The notes under the pieces are model-generated. The model worked only from the letters and a program-made list of their open reading frames with translations, did no database searches and was not told the DNA's origin. Made by a program: the position numbers and the translations under genes. A DNA stretch of 64,000 nt. Origin: Quercus robur (lineage: Eukaryota > Streptophyta > Magnoliopsida > Fagales > Fagaceae). This document shows positions 1 through 13,336 of the stretch, piece by piece. Location of the stretch: assembly GCF_932294415.1 (NCBI RefSeq), contig NC_065535.1, positions 11,812,282 to 11,876,281 on the forward strand, written 5' to 3'. Positions within the stretch are counted from its first letter, which is position 1; the number at the start of each line of letters is the position of its first letter.

Positions 1-2601
1 CGCTTTTTCTCTCTCTCTCTTTTTTTTTTTCTTACTTACAATACCAACCACAATTTTATTCTATGATTTCTATCCAATACAAAGTGGTGGAGATGAATGA
101 TATCATGCATGATGCATGCAGATCGACTTATCAGAACTTGTGTAGCTTCCAAGCTCGGATTTTTTTTTTTTTTTTTGTAAAACTTATTTCATGTTTCCAG
201 GGTCGAAATGGACAATGAGACATATTCAGTGTGATTGCTAGAAAGTTTTCTAATAAATCAAATCTTCTGACTTTTGAGGGAGGAAAAAAACACATATATT
301 GGTTACGTTTGAAAAGGAAAGGGGAAGATTCTTATGAAATTGTAACTTGTTTTTTTTGGAACAGTAAAAGATTTTATCTTATAATCAGAAGAAGCCTTCA
401 ATAATCAATAGTTCAATTGACTTAATTAGAGAAGGAAGTTAGCTTAATCCTGCAATTTGTATCAATTAAAGCCACTAAGAGCTTTCGCTAATCAAAAAGA
501 GAGAAAACTAATTAAAACGAAATTCTTTCCAAGAGAGAAAAAAAAAAAGGAGGGGGCAGAGCTAATAATTGATTTTGTTTGATTTAAATTAGTCTCTTCC
601 TTTTCCAATGATACCATATTAGTCCAAATAAACATAATGTGACATGAGAGCAACCTGATTTGATGCAATCACATGAGTGTTGCTTGTTTATTGTCCAATA
701 TGTCTTTTATTATTGACTTATTATATATAAGGTTGTGTTTAGTTGACAACAATTTATAAATTTTTTTGAGATATCTCAATTCCCATCATTTACTCTATTC
801 TAAACTCTCATCTATATAAAATTTAGAAATTTTAATTTTATGTGTGTTGCATCTAATTGTAATTATGATAAATTAATCATGATCAAAATTAATTATTATT
901 TTTATCAGGTCTCACCCACCATAATGGTCATATATAGATACTCATTAAACTTACTAAATTTTCAGGATTTCAAAAATAATCTCCGGGGACTTAACGGCGC
1001 ATAGAAAAATATTTACTATTTTTGAAATATAATTACGCTGCTTTTTCCTTTCACGTGAATAGTGAGTCCACTATCCACATAGCAAGCCCTAATATAGAAT
1101 CACGTAATGATTAACGACATAGTTTATGACGTTTCATGTGTGGTTTATAATCATACCAAATCTCCCTCACTATTAACCTTTTTATAGACTGAATTGCTGT
1201 TGTTTGAACCACACTAACTTCTTTTTTTTTCCTTCTTCTTTTGTTGTTCACCAAACGACTCCTAGGCTCATTAATTACTAGTGAATTATAAATGTTCCTT
1301 TGAACCAGCTGACAACCATCTGTTCTTCTTTGTTATAGAGATATAATGTCTCTAACACTCTTCTTCTTGTTCATGAAATGTGATCTAGATTCTTTGAAGA
1401 CCTTGCGAAAGGAGTGCTATGCTATATTTGTGTTATAGTAATAATAATAAGGGTTTTGACAAACTTAATTAGACTAAGTATATCATATATTAATGGGAAT
1501 ATACATGAAATTCCCATATATGTGAGATGCAAAAATAGAAAAAAATATATGCTAAAGAAAAATAATAACATACAAGACAGTATTTACGTAGTTCGGTAAT
1601 TTGCTTACATCCACGGAGTTGTAGGGATTTCACTATTCTTAGGAAAAAAAATATAGAGTGCGGCAGTATATTTTTCTCTCTAAAAAACATCATAAAGCTC
1701 TAATCTCCAAAACAACAGTTTTTATATCCTACTCATAAGATTTACAATGACCACTATGACTTCGGCCTATCGGCCCAAGCATCTGCTCTATAGACTAAGT
1801 CTCAGAAAATCTCTTATTAAAAACTATAATAATATTATTTCGGGTTATGTTATAATTCGGATCAAACACAACTAGACTCCACAAAAGCCAACATATATAT
1901 ATAAAATCAAATTCTCCATGCCTGTTGCGCAAACGAAATGAGACTAGAAAAAGCATGATTTTCCAGAAAGTAACATTGAAAAGACATGAAAGAATAACGA
2001 GCCAAGAAAATGTAAAATCATAAGACTTTTAACTGTCTAGATTTGAATCTAATTAATAAGGATTGAAAAAGATGATCAAAAATTAAATAAAGATTGAATA
2101 AGTATTGACATCTTTCTTTGGTTATACTATTGCACATGTGATTGCGAACTTTTGTCTTCATTGTGACTGATACAGTGGTCCCCCGTTCAGGCGTTCTTCA
2201 AGAAAGGGCTTTTTAATTAAGCCAATTACTTGTGGCTATTGAAAGACAATTGAAATAGGATTTTGTTTACACGGATATAAATTTCTATATTAATAATAAT
2301 AAAGCATACGACCATATTCTAAAAATTGATTGTTTATATCTTATTTGGAAAATGCCCACAAAATAAATTTAGTGTAAAATATTTGTTTCTTATAAAATGA
2401 AATAAACAAGAATGAATAATTTGCATATTTTATGAAAAAATATTATTACAATACTTTTTTAAGAATTAAGAAAAATAATCATCAATAGTATTTAAGTTAT
2501 GTATGAATTATAATGTAGTATATATGTTTAGTTTTTAAATGTATTTATGCATATACACGGGATTATAAGTTAGTGATTTTGGGTTATCCCTTAATTTCTT
2601 G

Positions 2602-2643
<42 letters not shown>

Positions 2644-3104
2644 TTGTCACTTATTATTAAATAAAAAGTAGATGTATATTAACATTAACAATAAAATTAT
2701 GTAAGTCTTATAAAAGTTAGGCCATTTTGTAAGTGCTAGTGTTGTAAGTATTGTCTTCCTACTCCCTTCTTTCCCATTCCCTATGTCTTTTGTCTATATT
2801 ATCTAAAAATAAAAAATAAAATAAAATAATGTTAAAAAAGAAAAGAAAAGACGCTGCTGGAAAATATATATATACTTTTAAGTTACACTTGCGAGGCGCA
2901 TATATGGCTTGTAACTTGTAAACATGGTAAAATTTAATATTAAGTTTTTGTTTGTTTCCATGAATGGATATGGTTGGAAAATCAGGTCACTAGATTCAGT
3001 GAACTCTTCTTCTATACTTTAATCCTTTTCAAAAGACGATACTAGTCATGTTCTTCACTCATGTTTCCATCGAACCTTCTGCTAAACATTAATATTAATA
3101 TATA

Positions 3105-3151
<47 letters not shown>

Positions 3152-3169
3152 CATATATATTTAATGAAA
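1..3169. other. AT-rich intergenic DNA, no gene
   Basis: No open frame here resembles a known protein. The tract holds simple repeats: a run of 37 T at 2604-2640 and an (AT)n tract near 3113-3140. The stretch around 1580-1860 contains a phrase often seen in plant LTR sequences (a GTTCGG...CATCCACGGAGTT block), but I found no ends or target duplication, so I do not call an element. Confidence 0.6.
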
Positions 3170-3598
3170 AACTTGCAACTTTATTAAGAGGAAGACAAAT
3201 TCATTATTTTATAAGAAATAATGGACTTAATCAGCAATGAACTTTCCTCTATCCAAGTTACATAATTATCAAAGTTGTCTATTTCTTTAGCATGCTTAGT
3301 CAAAAAATGTGTAGGCCAGTTGTTTTGTCGCTTTACATGGGTGACTTCAACTGATCTAAAGTCCCGAAGTTGATGGACTACATTAATTAGTCAAACTATT
3401 GGACACAATTATAGGCGGGTTATATAAACCCAAAAGAGCATCAAATACAATCTTAGAATATTCTCAACATTAATATTAATATTAATTGATTTATGGGAAT
3501 AGAAATAGAATTTGATTGTCAAAGGTCGAAAGATATAAAATAAAATGATACCAAAAGATTTTCTTTTGGACTTTTTAAGTTTTCTACAGTAAAATATC
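3170..3598 (-). mobile_element. LINE 3' end remnant (RNase H tail), copy A
   Basis: Read on the minus strand, this tract resembles the last part of the RNase H domain and the 3' tail of a plant L1-type LINE. A frame gives the phrase HVKRQNNWP followed by a TKHAKE-like block, comparable with HVRRQCNRPAHLLAKHA in the better preserved LINE at 51.6-57.5 kb. It is heavily decayed, with no reverse transcriptase. It lies directly beside a second copy (3599-3961) in the same orientation, and the two are very similar around the block beginning CTAAAGTCCCGAAG. Confidence 0.6.
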
Positions 3599-3961
3599 AA
3601 TTCATTATTTCATAAGAAATAGCGAACTTAATTCTCAAAATTATTTGCTTATTTAGCATGCTTAGTAAAAAAATGCAAAGCCAGTTGTTTTGTTGCTTCA
3701 CATGAGAGACTTCAACTGATCTAAAGTCCCGAAGTTGATGGACTACATTAGTCAAACTATTGGACACAATTATAGACGGGTTATATAAACCCAAAAGAGC
3801 ATCAAACACAATCTTAGAATATTCTCAACATTAATATTAATATTAATTGATTTATGGGAATAGAAATAGAATTTGATTGTCAAAGGTCGAAAGATATAAA
3901 ATAAAATGTTACCAAAAGATTTTCTACTGGGCTTTTTAAGTTTTCTACGGTAAAATGTCAA
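3599..3961 (-). mobile_element. LINE 3' end remnant (RNase H tail), copy B
   Basis: This is a second copy of the same LINE tail, in direct tandem with copy A. The two agree almost base for base from about 3720 onward (copy A from about 3359), including the CAACATTAATATTAATATT stretch and the end near AAGTTTTCTAC. Local tandem duplication explains the pair more simply than two insertions sharing one breakpoint. A short frame across 3597-3809 keeps an HVKQQNNW phrase typical of LINE RNase H. Confidence 0.6.
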
Positions 3962-6900
3962 AAAAGTTTTGCTTTCACGTTTATCATTGAAGAAAATAAT
4001 GATACTTGTTAGAGGTATTAAGCTCCAAGGTCTGCGCTAGCTCGTCGTTACTAGTCTAGAAATATCATTATCGATTATTAAGGCCTTCTTGTACTGCAAT
4101 TAAATTTACTAGAAATATGATTAATATTATTAGTCTTCCATTATAAGTATGTTATAGTACATTGAGTTTAAACTAGGGGAAAGTGATACCATATATGGTT
4201 AAATTGAAACTAAGACACATCTCTAATATACCATGTTAGAATTTATGTTCGAACTTCAATTCTAACAAAACTGTTAAAGTATTTTGAATTGAAATGATTC
4301 CAGTTTAGGTCATAAGAATTTTATTTTATTTTTTTAACATCCTATATACAAAGAGATCAAAGTTTGAGTAAAAACCCAAGATAGTGTTTGGTAATGGGCT
4401 CATTGGTCTAGGGTGTAATGTAAACCTAAAGCACCTAGTTTAATCCGGGCACCACACTATTGGTTTATAAGATTTTTGAAATGTTTCATGATTGGGAAAT
4501 GAAATAGTCTATTTAAAAGTTGAGATGGTACTTCCGAATTACATAAAATAAAATAAAAAATTTATATTAAAAAAAAAAAACTTGAGTATAACTTTCTCCT
4601 TTATTTTCTTCGCTAATTGACTAATTGAAACAATAAATATATTTGATTTTTCCCCAACTCTTAAATTCACCTTTTTTTTAAGTCAAATCCAATTCATAGT
4701 CCATAATTTATATTTGATTATTTTGCCTTTGTTTTTATCATTTTAGTATAAATTGGTGAAAATGTGATTATTCAATACACAACTATTATTATTCGATGTG
4801 CATGCTGAATTATATCTTTCTCTCATGTACAAGTAAGTTCCAAATATAAGATTCAGGTTTTTTTTTTTTTTTTTTTTTTTTAATAATCATAAGATTCAGG
4901 TTTATATGAAAAGGAAATGTAGTCCCTTGAATGTACGGTATAATTTGTTCCTAATAAAGTGCTTAATGGCTTAATGTTTTATTTATTTGTTAAAAATATA
5001 TTTATATATATTATCGTTTAAAATAATAAAGTACTTTAATGGCTTTCACGGTTACTTTTGGAGTAATAGTTACACTATATCAATAGACCTTTGGCCACAC
5101 TTTATTAAGCTGTCATATGCATTTCTTTGTATAGGCCGATCCACATAATTAAATTAATTAGAGGACCACCTTACTAATCAAAGTGCCCCCATTGATGTTT
5201 ACTTTTCAAGCCTAGCTATATCCAATATGCTAATAATCTGCAGAGTCATTTAAAACTAAAAAGTCCAGGTCCAGGCATCAAACGATCAAGAACGTCCTGC
5301 TTGTACTTTTTTGGAGCTGCTTCACTTTGCTATCTATGAGTATGAGGATATGGACCACAGTCACTGATGACAGAGAATAGACAGAGCTATAGAACCTGAT
5401 CATGGTGAAGAAGATGGCAAAATAGTACAACTCCCAAGTCCCAAAAGTCACATGATCAAAATTTTAAATTTTGTTGCAGAGATAAAAGCATTGTCTGTAT
5501 GAATTCTCAACCATCTATTCAGTGAGCCCCTACTTAAAATTGGGCAATCTATCTGGCTTTAGTTACTCGTTTTGGGCTCTAAATTTCATAAATGGGTTCA
5601 GGTTCAGAGACTCACCTATGAATCACAAGTTGCCAAGGACCATTTATATATATATTTTTCTATTTTCATATTTTCATTCTTATCCCTTTATTTTCTCTTT
5701 TCCCTTGCTGCAAGGAAATTAATTTGTTATGTGAATCTGTCATCTAGTCAAGTAGCGATAAATTGTCATTATCATATGGACAATGCATAGGTGTGAAAAA
5801 TCTACACATCATAAAGTGAATTGCGTATAAAAAAAAGAGTCTTGTTAACGTGTGTCTTTTGCTTTCCTTAAAATAAAAGAATCTAGTCATCTTTCATAAA
5901 GAATCAAGTTAATTTCATTTAATAACTAAAAAAAAGAGAGTTACTTACAATTTAAAATTCATACTTTTTTTTAGTTTATTTATTTATTTTCCAATGCGTC
6001 TTTTTAATAAGTGCACAAAAGTACCCAATTAACAAAAGCCATAAAAGAATGTTAAACAAAGACCACAATTCCCAATCCCAAGAAGAAAGGGAAAAAAAAA
6101 AAAAACAGTTACATAATAGTTTTATAATAATTTTTATGATTATTTTAAATATGTATTTTTACAAAATTTTTTAAATCATAAATTTTACATTATTTTGAAT
6201 AATAATATTTAAACATTTTTACCAAACAAGCCAAGCCAGTATTTTCAAACATAATTTTATAGGTATGGAAAAAAAGTCGTGTATCTAGGTTTTTTATTTT
6301 TTTTTGGTGATAGGGTCATGTATCCAGTATTATTGAAAAAGAAAATACTTGACAAACCATTGTGAATTTGTGATCTTGTGTAGTTTTGGAGAATTTGAAC
6401 CATCTACCTGAATTGTGATCTTGTGCATAGCTTTGGAGAATTAATGAAAGGAATATAAAAGTCCGTGATAAAAATTAGAATTCTGATATATGTCAGTTTT
6501 TATCACTGTATCGTGACAAGACATTCTGTTTAGCTATCTTTTAGCAGAATTCACTTTTAACAGATTTAACGGCCAACTGTTGAGCTAACCAGAGACAGCC
6601 TTTGCATAGAAAATTGTTATCTGGACAAAGCCATGGAAACTAGTGCAAGTTGGAACACTATATGAGAGAGAAAGTGAAAGTGTAAGTAAGAAAAAAAAAA
6701 GGGTTAAAATATTAAAACCCCAAAGTATCATTAAATAATAAATATTAGCTCTCGCTCACAGGGTACATTGGTACAACTACAACCCCAACCCACTGTGAGA
6801 ACAATTTTCAAACTTTCAATATCTACAAATCTAAACCCAGATACACAATACTCATGGGTTTTTCACAATTTTGGGTTAATACTTAAAAACTTAGTTAAAA

Positions 6901-7000
6901 AAGAAGAAAAAATAGAAAATTAGAACAGAGAGAAGCAGTGAAAGCAGCTTCATCTTCAGCTAATTTTTCTTTTCTTTTCCTCCAAAAACCAAACTAGCTA
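3962..7000. other. Intergenic DNA, no gene
   Basis: I see no supportable gene. A tRNA-like box A phrase (GGGCTCATTGGTCTAGGG, about 4395-4412) could be an eroded SINE but has no box B. Small open frames at 5522-5790 match nothing I recognise. The last 300 bases are downstream of, or the 3' UTR of, the SAUR gene on the minus strand. Confidence 0.5.
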
Positions 7001-7027
7001 GGCCTAAGTTGGGTCCGTCTAAATCTT

Positions 7028-7345
7028 TCATCTGAGCATGGCTGTTAAAGATTGAAAGACAACTTCTTCACAAGGAATTGTGAGACCCATCTCGTGGTTG
7101 AAGCCAAATTCTTCTTCAGCATCTTTTAGTAGGCTTTGGAACTCAGGGTAGTTCAAGTAAGAGATTGGGACAACATATCTGCTTCTTTTTGCTCCAACAT
7201 AAACAACAAAATGGCCCTTTGGTACGTCCAAAGGGAGGCCTTGTTCATCATAGTCACGTTGCTTCTTTCCTAAGCTTGAACACCTCTTGAGGATTTGCTT
7301 GAGTACTGCAGTTTGAGGCAGTTTTTGTGATTTGTTGATGGCCAT
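7028..7345 (-). CDS. SAUR: SAUR (small auxin up RNA) protein, SAUR50-type
   Basis: This 105-residue protein starts at the ATG at 7345 and has no intron, both typical of SAUR genes. The N-terminus carries the [14 protein letters not shown] block, and the core (residues about 40-95) has [36 protein letters not shown] and GLTIPC, in SAUR order. The overall pattern is close to what I recall of Arabidopsis SAUR50 and relatives. Known family role: auxin-induced proteins at the plasma membrane that inhibit PP2C.D phosphatases, keep the H+-ATPase active and promote cell expansion. A TATA-like box lies about 125 bases upstream of the ATG, and the leader is rich in CT on the coding strand. This is the only complete host gene I see in the window. 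Confidence 0.95.
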   Translation of the reverse strand: MAINKSQKLPQTAVLKQILKRCSSLGKKQRDYDEQGLPLDVPKGHFVVYVGAKRSRYVVPISYLNYPEFQSLLKDAEEEFGFNHEMGLTIPCEEVVFQSLTAMLR

Positions 7346-7468
7346 TTTTGAGTGATGAGCTTAGTTTTGGTTGTTTAAGAGAGAGAGAGAGAGAGAGAGA
7401 TTGAGAGATTGGAGAGAGTGGGAGAGCTAAGGAAAGTTGTGTGAAATTGGGGTGGGGATGTGTGGGGG

Positions 7469-7475
7469 TATTTAA
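7469..7475 (-). promoter_or_regulatory. TATA-like box of the SAUR gene
   Basis: TTAAATA on the minus strand lies about 125 bases upstream of the SAUR ATG. It precedes a (CT)n-rich leader (the GA run at 7379-7400 on the plus strand). Position and leader composition fit a plant core promoter. No exact TGTCTC auxin element was found close by. Confidence 0.55.
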
Positions 7476-7642
7476 GGTGAGACTGAGAGGAAGAGAGAGA
7501 AACAAAGTCATGTGGGGGTGTAAGAGCAAAAGACAACACCTATAGGTGTTTTAGGGGTCTGTGTGAGCTTAAGGACATGTTTGGGGCCAATCCCACTGGG
7601 GATTACTCCCCATTGTTGCCCTTCCAAAGGACAACTTGGTCC

Positions 7643-7668
7643 CTCTCTCTCTCTCTCTCTCTCTCTCT
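7643..7668. repeat. (CT)n microsatellite
   Basis: About 13 CT dinucleotides in a row lie upstream of the SAUR promoter. A second, (GA)n, tract lies in the transcribed leader at 7379-7400. Confidence 0.9.
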
Positions 7669-7669
7669 T

Positions 7670-10600
7670 ATGAAACTTTGGTAATTCATGTTGTATCCTA
7701 GGTGAATAATTTTTAATATATATATATTTTTGATAAAAAGTTTTTAAAAATATTTTTTAAACAAATAATATTTTTTCATCAGCACATAAAAGTTTACGTG
7801 AAAAAATTGATGTTGGAATATAAAAGCCCCTAAAAAAATGGTTTAAATCATTACCTAAGTTTTACCCCCTCCAAAACTCTCATTTGACTCGTACTTGCAA
7901 GTAAGTTTATGTTTGACATTAATTTATTTAATATTTTCTTGAAAGTGTATTAAAGTATTTTTGTATTTTAGAAAAATGATATTTTAAAAAGTTCTATATA
8001 AAAAAATATTTTTTAAAAATTATGAAAATATTTTTTTTGCTATAGAAAGTTTTAAATCAATCATCCCCATGATAAACTAACACTAATAATGTAAATTTTT
8101 GTCTTTTACCGTACAAACAGTTTGAGCAGCATCCCATCCATTTCCTATGTTACTTTTTCATCATTTTGGGTAAAGAAATTATGGTAGGTTTCCTTTTACT
8201 TAAGTACTTTAAATTCTCTTTCCGAGGAGTACTTTTTTGCCTTGGGTAAAAAAAAAAATGCTGATCTTGGAAATATATATAGCTGTACCCCGATCTCTAT
8301 TCATGACTGATTTAAAGTACTTTTAAAGATTTTCATGTTTGCTGCTAAACTCAATTACCGTGTCCCTTTCTGTTTGGGTTATTTGGGGTTAGTTGACAAA
8401 ATCTTCCACCGTCTTGTTTCAGCTTTGATATTATCCCAAGCACTAGGAAAATATTTTCATCTTGTCTCCCATTCTTTTTACTTCTCTCTCAAATAATTAA
8501 CTTGCAAGTAGCATACCAATTAATATTCGGTCGGTTAATGTATGACCTTAGACACACATTAATCATTTATTTTGAAAAAGTTTTTGTGAAAAATTAAAAA
8601 AGTTGTCAAAGCAGGTAATCACTTTTTCATTTTTTTTATAAAAAAGTTACTTAAAATGGTTTTCTAATATATATTCTAAGGACACCCGTCAGTAAAAACC
8701 ATTAAAATTTTTTTGATTTCCTCCACAATTCTAAAAAAGAATATGATTATCCTAATTGTTGTTAGGGAAAAAGAGACTTTTGGAGAGTTCACCAAAAACT
8801 TGATGATATTCAATTATACATTTTCTATCCAAAATCTTAAGCTGACATAACTTAATTTCAATTTACCATCAAATTTTCCTTTCAAGTTTTTTTTTTTTTT
8901 CTTCTTTATGTTGCTTATTTATTTCTGTGTACAGTTTGTTTTTAAAACATTAGAATTTCTAAATACAACCATATCTTAACTGATTTTCAGTAAATAACAA
9001 TAAACAATCAAAAAAAAAAAAAACTAATCTAAACACATAAATTACCCACTAAGAGCATTATAACTCAACTGGTTAGTACTTTATGTGTTTTCAACGGCAA
9101 CATCTATAATTTAAAACCCTAGACTCCTAACAATTGATATATAAAAAATTGCATAAATTACCCTTCTTCTTCTTTTTTCTCAATGTGAATGTGATACTTT
9201 TTAAAAAAAATTTAAATAAAAAAATAAATCTTTGACTCAAGTGATGAAGGTGATACATATATAACACTCGCAATCGTCTTTAACACAAAATTTTCAGAGA
9301 ATTGAGTTTAGGTTTGCATCCGATTATATACCAATGATTCATTTTCTTTAATTTGTTTTAGTTATCCATATGAGAGAGACAATTCTCACACACACACACA
9401 CACATTGATATTATACACAAACTTCATGCATAGTTGATTGCAAATTGCTGATTTTCGGTTTTTTTTTAAAAAAAAAAAAAAATTCTCACCGTCAACTATT
9501 ACTACTATTTTTTAGTATGCTTTTCTGGCATTGAATAAATTTAGCTTTAAAGAAAATAATTCTCACCGTCAAATTTGGGGTAAGGCAGAAACTTCAGAGA
9601 AAATAATGCAATGTACTAAAAGTCTAAAACATAAATTTCAATGAAAAAAAATGTCTCACGGAAGCACCCATGCAGCTTCTCTCGATATGAGTTCCTAACT
9701 TAGGCCCCAATCTCTTCTACCCGTATTCAATGATCAATAATGGCTGTACTGAGATGTACGACCAATTGCTGTTGTTAGTTTCAGTCACCTTGATTGTTGG
9801 GCTCGTGATTCACAGAATTAGAATCACAGTGACACAGATATATAAAGTGCAGCATTTCACATGTACACACCCACCAGTCCTTTGCATGTTTCTTACTTCG
9901 ATTAGATATCATCCTATTAGAGTGTTAACTAAACTCATGACCATGTAAGTCTTGATTGAGTTGTAACTTTGTAATTCTATTTCAAGATCAAGTCCAAGAT
10001 TCAAACTCAATTGAAAGGTAATCTCGAATTTCTTGACAGTCTCTCTTAATCGACAATGGAAGAGTCCTTGTTGTCTGTTGATCGACTCTCGACCAATTGA
10101 GGACTAGAAATCTTAATTATTATCAGGCTCATTAAGTCGGCTGATTAAGTTGGGATTTTGTGCCCTAGATGTAAACTAAATGAAGGCACAAAAGAGTGAA
10201 ATTTTATTTCAATTTTGTATAAATTGTGATTCTAATAGTTAAATTTTCCATGGGGTTGGTAATAACTTTCATAGTGTATTTTTCATTTTTTCTATCATAT
10301 TCATCCATTGATTTTTCACTTTATAAACAAATTGCTTTTGTTATTTATTTTAGTTCCCTTTGCTTTATTGGTGATTTGTAATATGGCTAATTAATTGAAA
10401 ATCAATTGAACTTCATAATTGGTTTATTCAATAAATTTGTCTAATTTCAATAGAATCAACCAAACGGGGTCTAAATCACTCATTTTAGGATATATGAGTC
10501 ATTCTTTTAACAAAATGTAGATCACTCAATTGTAGAGACTATATAATGTAAGAAGGAAGATGCGTATATCCAATGCATAAGATGATTATTGTTTCACCAA
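7670..10600. other. Intergenic DNA, no gene
   Basis: AT-rich sequence with a (CA)n tract near 9388-9403. A tRNA-like phrase at about 9066-9084 (TAACTCAACTGGTTAGTAC) looks like box A of an eroded SINE. The 72-codon frame at 9730-9948 has no recognisable match. Confidence 0.5.
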
Positions 10601-10709
10601 AACCTTTGTAGCTCAATTGATACTTAATAGTATTTACAATCTAGAGGTCTAGTATTCAAATCCCTCCACCACTAACTACCAAATTATCAACCAAAAAAAA
10701 AAAAAAAAA
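10601..10709 (+). mobile_element. tRNA-derived SINE with poly(A) tail
   Basis: A box A-like TAGCTCAATTGATAC (about 10609-10623) is followed about 27 bases later by a box B-like block ending TATTCAAATCC (about 10652-10663), and then by a run of 17 A at 10693-10709. Order, spacing and tail match plant tRNA-derived SINEs transcribed by RNA polymerase III. I could not settle a target duplication; a T run follows at 10723-10754. Confidence 0.6.
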
Positions 10710-10720
10710 CTTAGTGCTTA

Positions 10721-10754
<34 letters not shown>

Positions 10755-10755
<1 letters not shown>

Positions 10756-11783
10756 TGACTATGAACCTTGATAATTTTTTATATTATAATTAAAGAAATT
10801 TTAAAGAAGCTTCATTTTTTGGTATGGGTGGGGTTTATTTTTAGTACATGAGGTGTTCAATGTAACAAAAAGGATGCTTTGCATTTTTGGAGTATAAGTC
10901 CAAATAATTTGAGAAAGCTCATTTCTTTAACCATTTTTGTATCTATATTCTACAGGGAGTTCCCCCTAAAGGCCTAATCAAAGATAGATATATAGAAAAT
11001 ATGAACATGAGAACTTAGGATTCAATGACCAATAACTCAATTAAATATATAATTACTAACCCCTATCCTACTAATGCTTGGCTCAAAAAAAAAATTTGGG
11101 GTACATGTGGGGTTAGTAAAAAATAATTTCTTGTGGCCATAAGCTATAAGAGTTCATATACTTTCCTTTTGGCTTTTAATGGTACTCACTATTGAGCATG
11201 CAGACCTCTTGAATGTAGTAGGTATTTTGGACCACAACACATTAGTGTTCAGAAGCCATTTGGAAGTAATAATATGTGACAATTCCTTGAAAAATAGCTA
11301 TATGAATTGTTGCCCCTTTGCTAATTTGGTTTGTGCAACTGGAGGTCCTTACCTCTTTCCTCTTTCATAATCTAACCAAATCTGAGTATATACGGCTCCT
11401 AGCACAGGCACGCAACTCAAGTCGCTCAAGGACAATGCAATCTTTTTCCTATATAGTTTTGGATATAAATGTGAAGGACCAAATACTTTTTAATTGTGCA
11501 AGAAACATAATTGGGAATCTCCACTGTAGTATATTTCAATTTCAAAATTCAGTGCCACATTTTAAGCCCAAGAAAGAATTATAGTGCATAAAGAATAAGG
11601 TGAACTTTTTGGTAGGAAACTTGGCAGTAGATCAGCTGGCTAGTCTAATGCTAGGTAGTAAACGTACCAGCTAATTGTCCCTTTAGGTCGATTGAGAGGA
11701 TGTTTGTCAAAGCAACAATCTCAAGATGCAGAAGGATGGGACAAGTTATTGAGATCAATACTTAAGATCACATATGAAGAATG
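10755..11783. other. No supportable gene
   Basis: Two overlapping small frames at 11179-11370 and 11318-11584 (+) show no domain I recognise. The region may hold decayed transposon sequence, but nothing diagnostic remains. Confidence 0.4.
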
Positions 11784-11788
11784 GTAGT

Positions 11789-12374
11789 TGATGACTCCAT
11801 AAATCGTCAGTAAGTTACACAGTTCTCACGTGCTCAAGATAATACTTGCACAACATAGAACGAGAAGACCTTAGGAGAGTACCGATGTGGTACCGGCCAA
11901 AAACCCTCCAAAAGTTAAGTTAGAAAACTTTTCACAATCCTAGAATAACAGAGTTGGGGTGAATTATGCATACCTTGGTTTGGGAGTGCTTTGGGATTTT
12001 TATAGTAGTGTAGAACCGATTTTTCCCTTTCTTGAGGAAGATGAATTTTTCCTTATAAAGAAGATCCTCATCAAAGTACATATTTTACGGGATCCTTTCC
12101 ATATAGCGATTTCATTGACTAGGCTTAATCGTGAGACGCAAGATATTTCCTTTTGGAGTTTCTTGAGGACTACTTAAACTATGGGGATGCCACGTGGCCT
12201 TATTACCGTCCACTCTGTTTCCGTTGGCTTTCTGATCTGTCCACCGTGTTGGGTCCGTCCTCTTGTGTACACGCCCCCCACCTTTTTCCCTCATCTTGAT
12301 CACAAGCCAAAAGCACCATCGTTTGTGGCTAATTCAGTAGAATGAGACCGTCTACATCCATTTTACCCTCTTCA
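11789..12374 (-). mobile_element. Old solo LTR of a Ty3/gypsy element related to the one at 12.7-22.8 kb
   Basis: This 586-bp tract starts TGATGA and ends TTCA and is flanked by the same 5 bases, GTAGT (11784-11788 and 12375-12379). It aligns along much of its length with the LTRs of the neighbouring complete element, sharing the GTACCG...GGTACCGGCC block, the TTTTTATAGTAG block and the TTTTACGGGAT.CTTTCCATATAG block, but is clearly diverged. It looks like a solo LTR left by recombination between two LTRs of an older insertion of the same or a sister family. Orientation is inferred from the alignment. Confidence 0.75.
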
Positions 12375-12684
12375 GTAGTCAAGACCGGTCCTTGAGATCA
12401 ATCATCAAGAACAGTAGTTAAGATTGGTACCATAAATTAACTATATTTTTGGACAATATTCTTTTGGATTTGTAAAGTTGCACACACACAATCTATATAT
12501 AAGTTTCAGAGTTAGTGTATGATAATTTTTATGGAATTCGAACAAAACTTATCTCATGGGAAGAGCTGGACGCACCACAAAGTAATTAATAACACCTTTA
12601 AATTTATGGACCACCTATATGTAAAATCACTGTGTAGGTGTTTACAAAAAGTTGTAGTAATTTGCACTGGAGATATATATATAT

Positions 12685-13321
12685 TGATGATACCGAAAAC
12701 AATACCACCAATGAGTCACACGTTCCTCGTACGATTACTAATGGCACCTGCACAATGAAAAAGAATAACCTAGCGGGGAGTACCGGTGTGGTACCGGCCA
12801 AGTACCCTCCGAAGGTCAAATTAGAATTATTCTCACTGCTCTAGAGTGCTAGAGAGGGTAAATTACGCGTACCTCGGTTTGTGAGGGTGCTTGGGTTTTT
12901 ATAGTAGAGAGGGCTGACCCTCTTTTCCTTGGAGTAGAAGTCTTTTCCTTGTAGGAGTCTCCTTGGGCGTATTTTACGGGATTCTTTCCATATAGGAGTC
13001 TTTAGGTTCCATGAAACGTGGGGAGCAAGTTATTTACTTATACGTGCGAGATGGAAACTTCATAGACTGACACCGTCAGTTTATGTTATCCCGTCAGTCT
13101 ATGCTCACTCCGTAAGCTTCAGGAAGTTCGGCCCTATGTGGAGTTCTTCTGCCTTACATCACCGTCAGCCTAGAAGGTATGCTGACGGCAAGACCATTTC
13201 GTCATCCTTGTTAAGTCGGCATCTTCACTTACCAGGTCTGCACCGTCGCCTTTGTCAGGTACGTGCCGTCACCCTTGGCAGGCACGTGCCGTCACCCTTG
13301 CCAGTGTTTTTATCCTCATAA
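12685..13321 (-). repeat. 3' LTR of the Tat element (left copy)
   Basis: This 637-bp LTR begins TGATGATACC on the plus strand and matches 22188-22824 throughout apart from at most one base at the inner end. It contains six CCGTCA/TGACGG hexamers. Confidence 0.92.
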
Positions 13322-13336
13322 TTTGCCCCCTACTCC
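13322..13336 (-). other. Polypurine tract
   Basis: The minus strand reads GGAGTAGGGGGCAAA directly upstream of the 3' LTR, the position of the polypurine tract that primes plus-strand DNA synthesis in LTR retrotransposons. Confidence 0.75.

Noticed and set aside
1570-1860. Possible LTR fragment (GTTCGG...CCACGGAGTTG text)
   Set aside because: The phrase resembles LTR sequence I have seen in plants, but there are no ends, no duplication and no internal domain.
5522-5790. Two small overlapping frames
   Set aside because: Hydrophobic, low-complexity translations with no match and no gene signals.
9055-9140. Possible tRNA gene (box A-like TAACTCAACTGGTTAG)
   Set aside because: No cloverleaf can be drawn and box B is poor. 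At most an eroded SINE.
11179-11584. Two overlapping small open frames on the plus strand
   Set aside because: No recognisable domain, no splice or promoter context, and the frames overlap each other.
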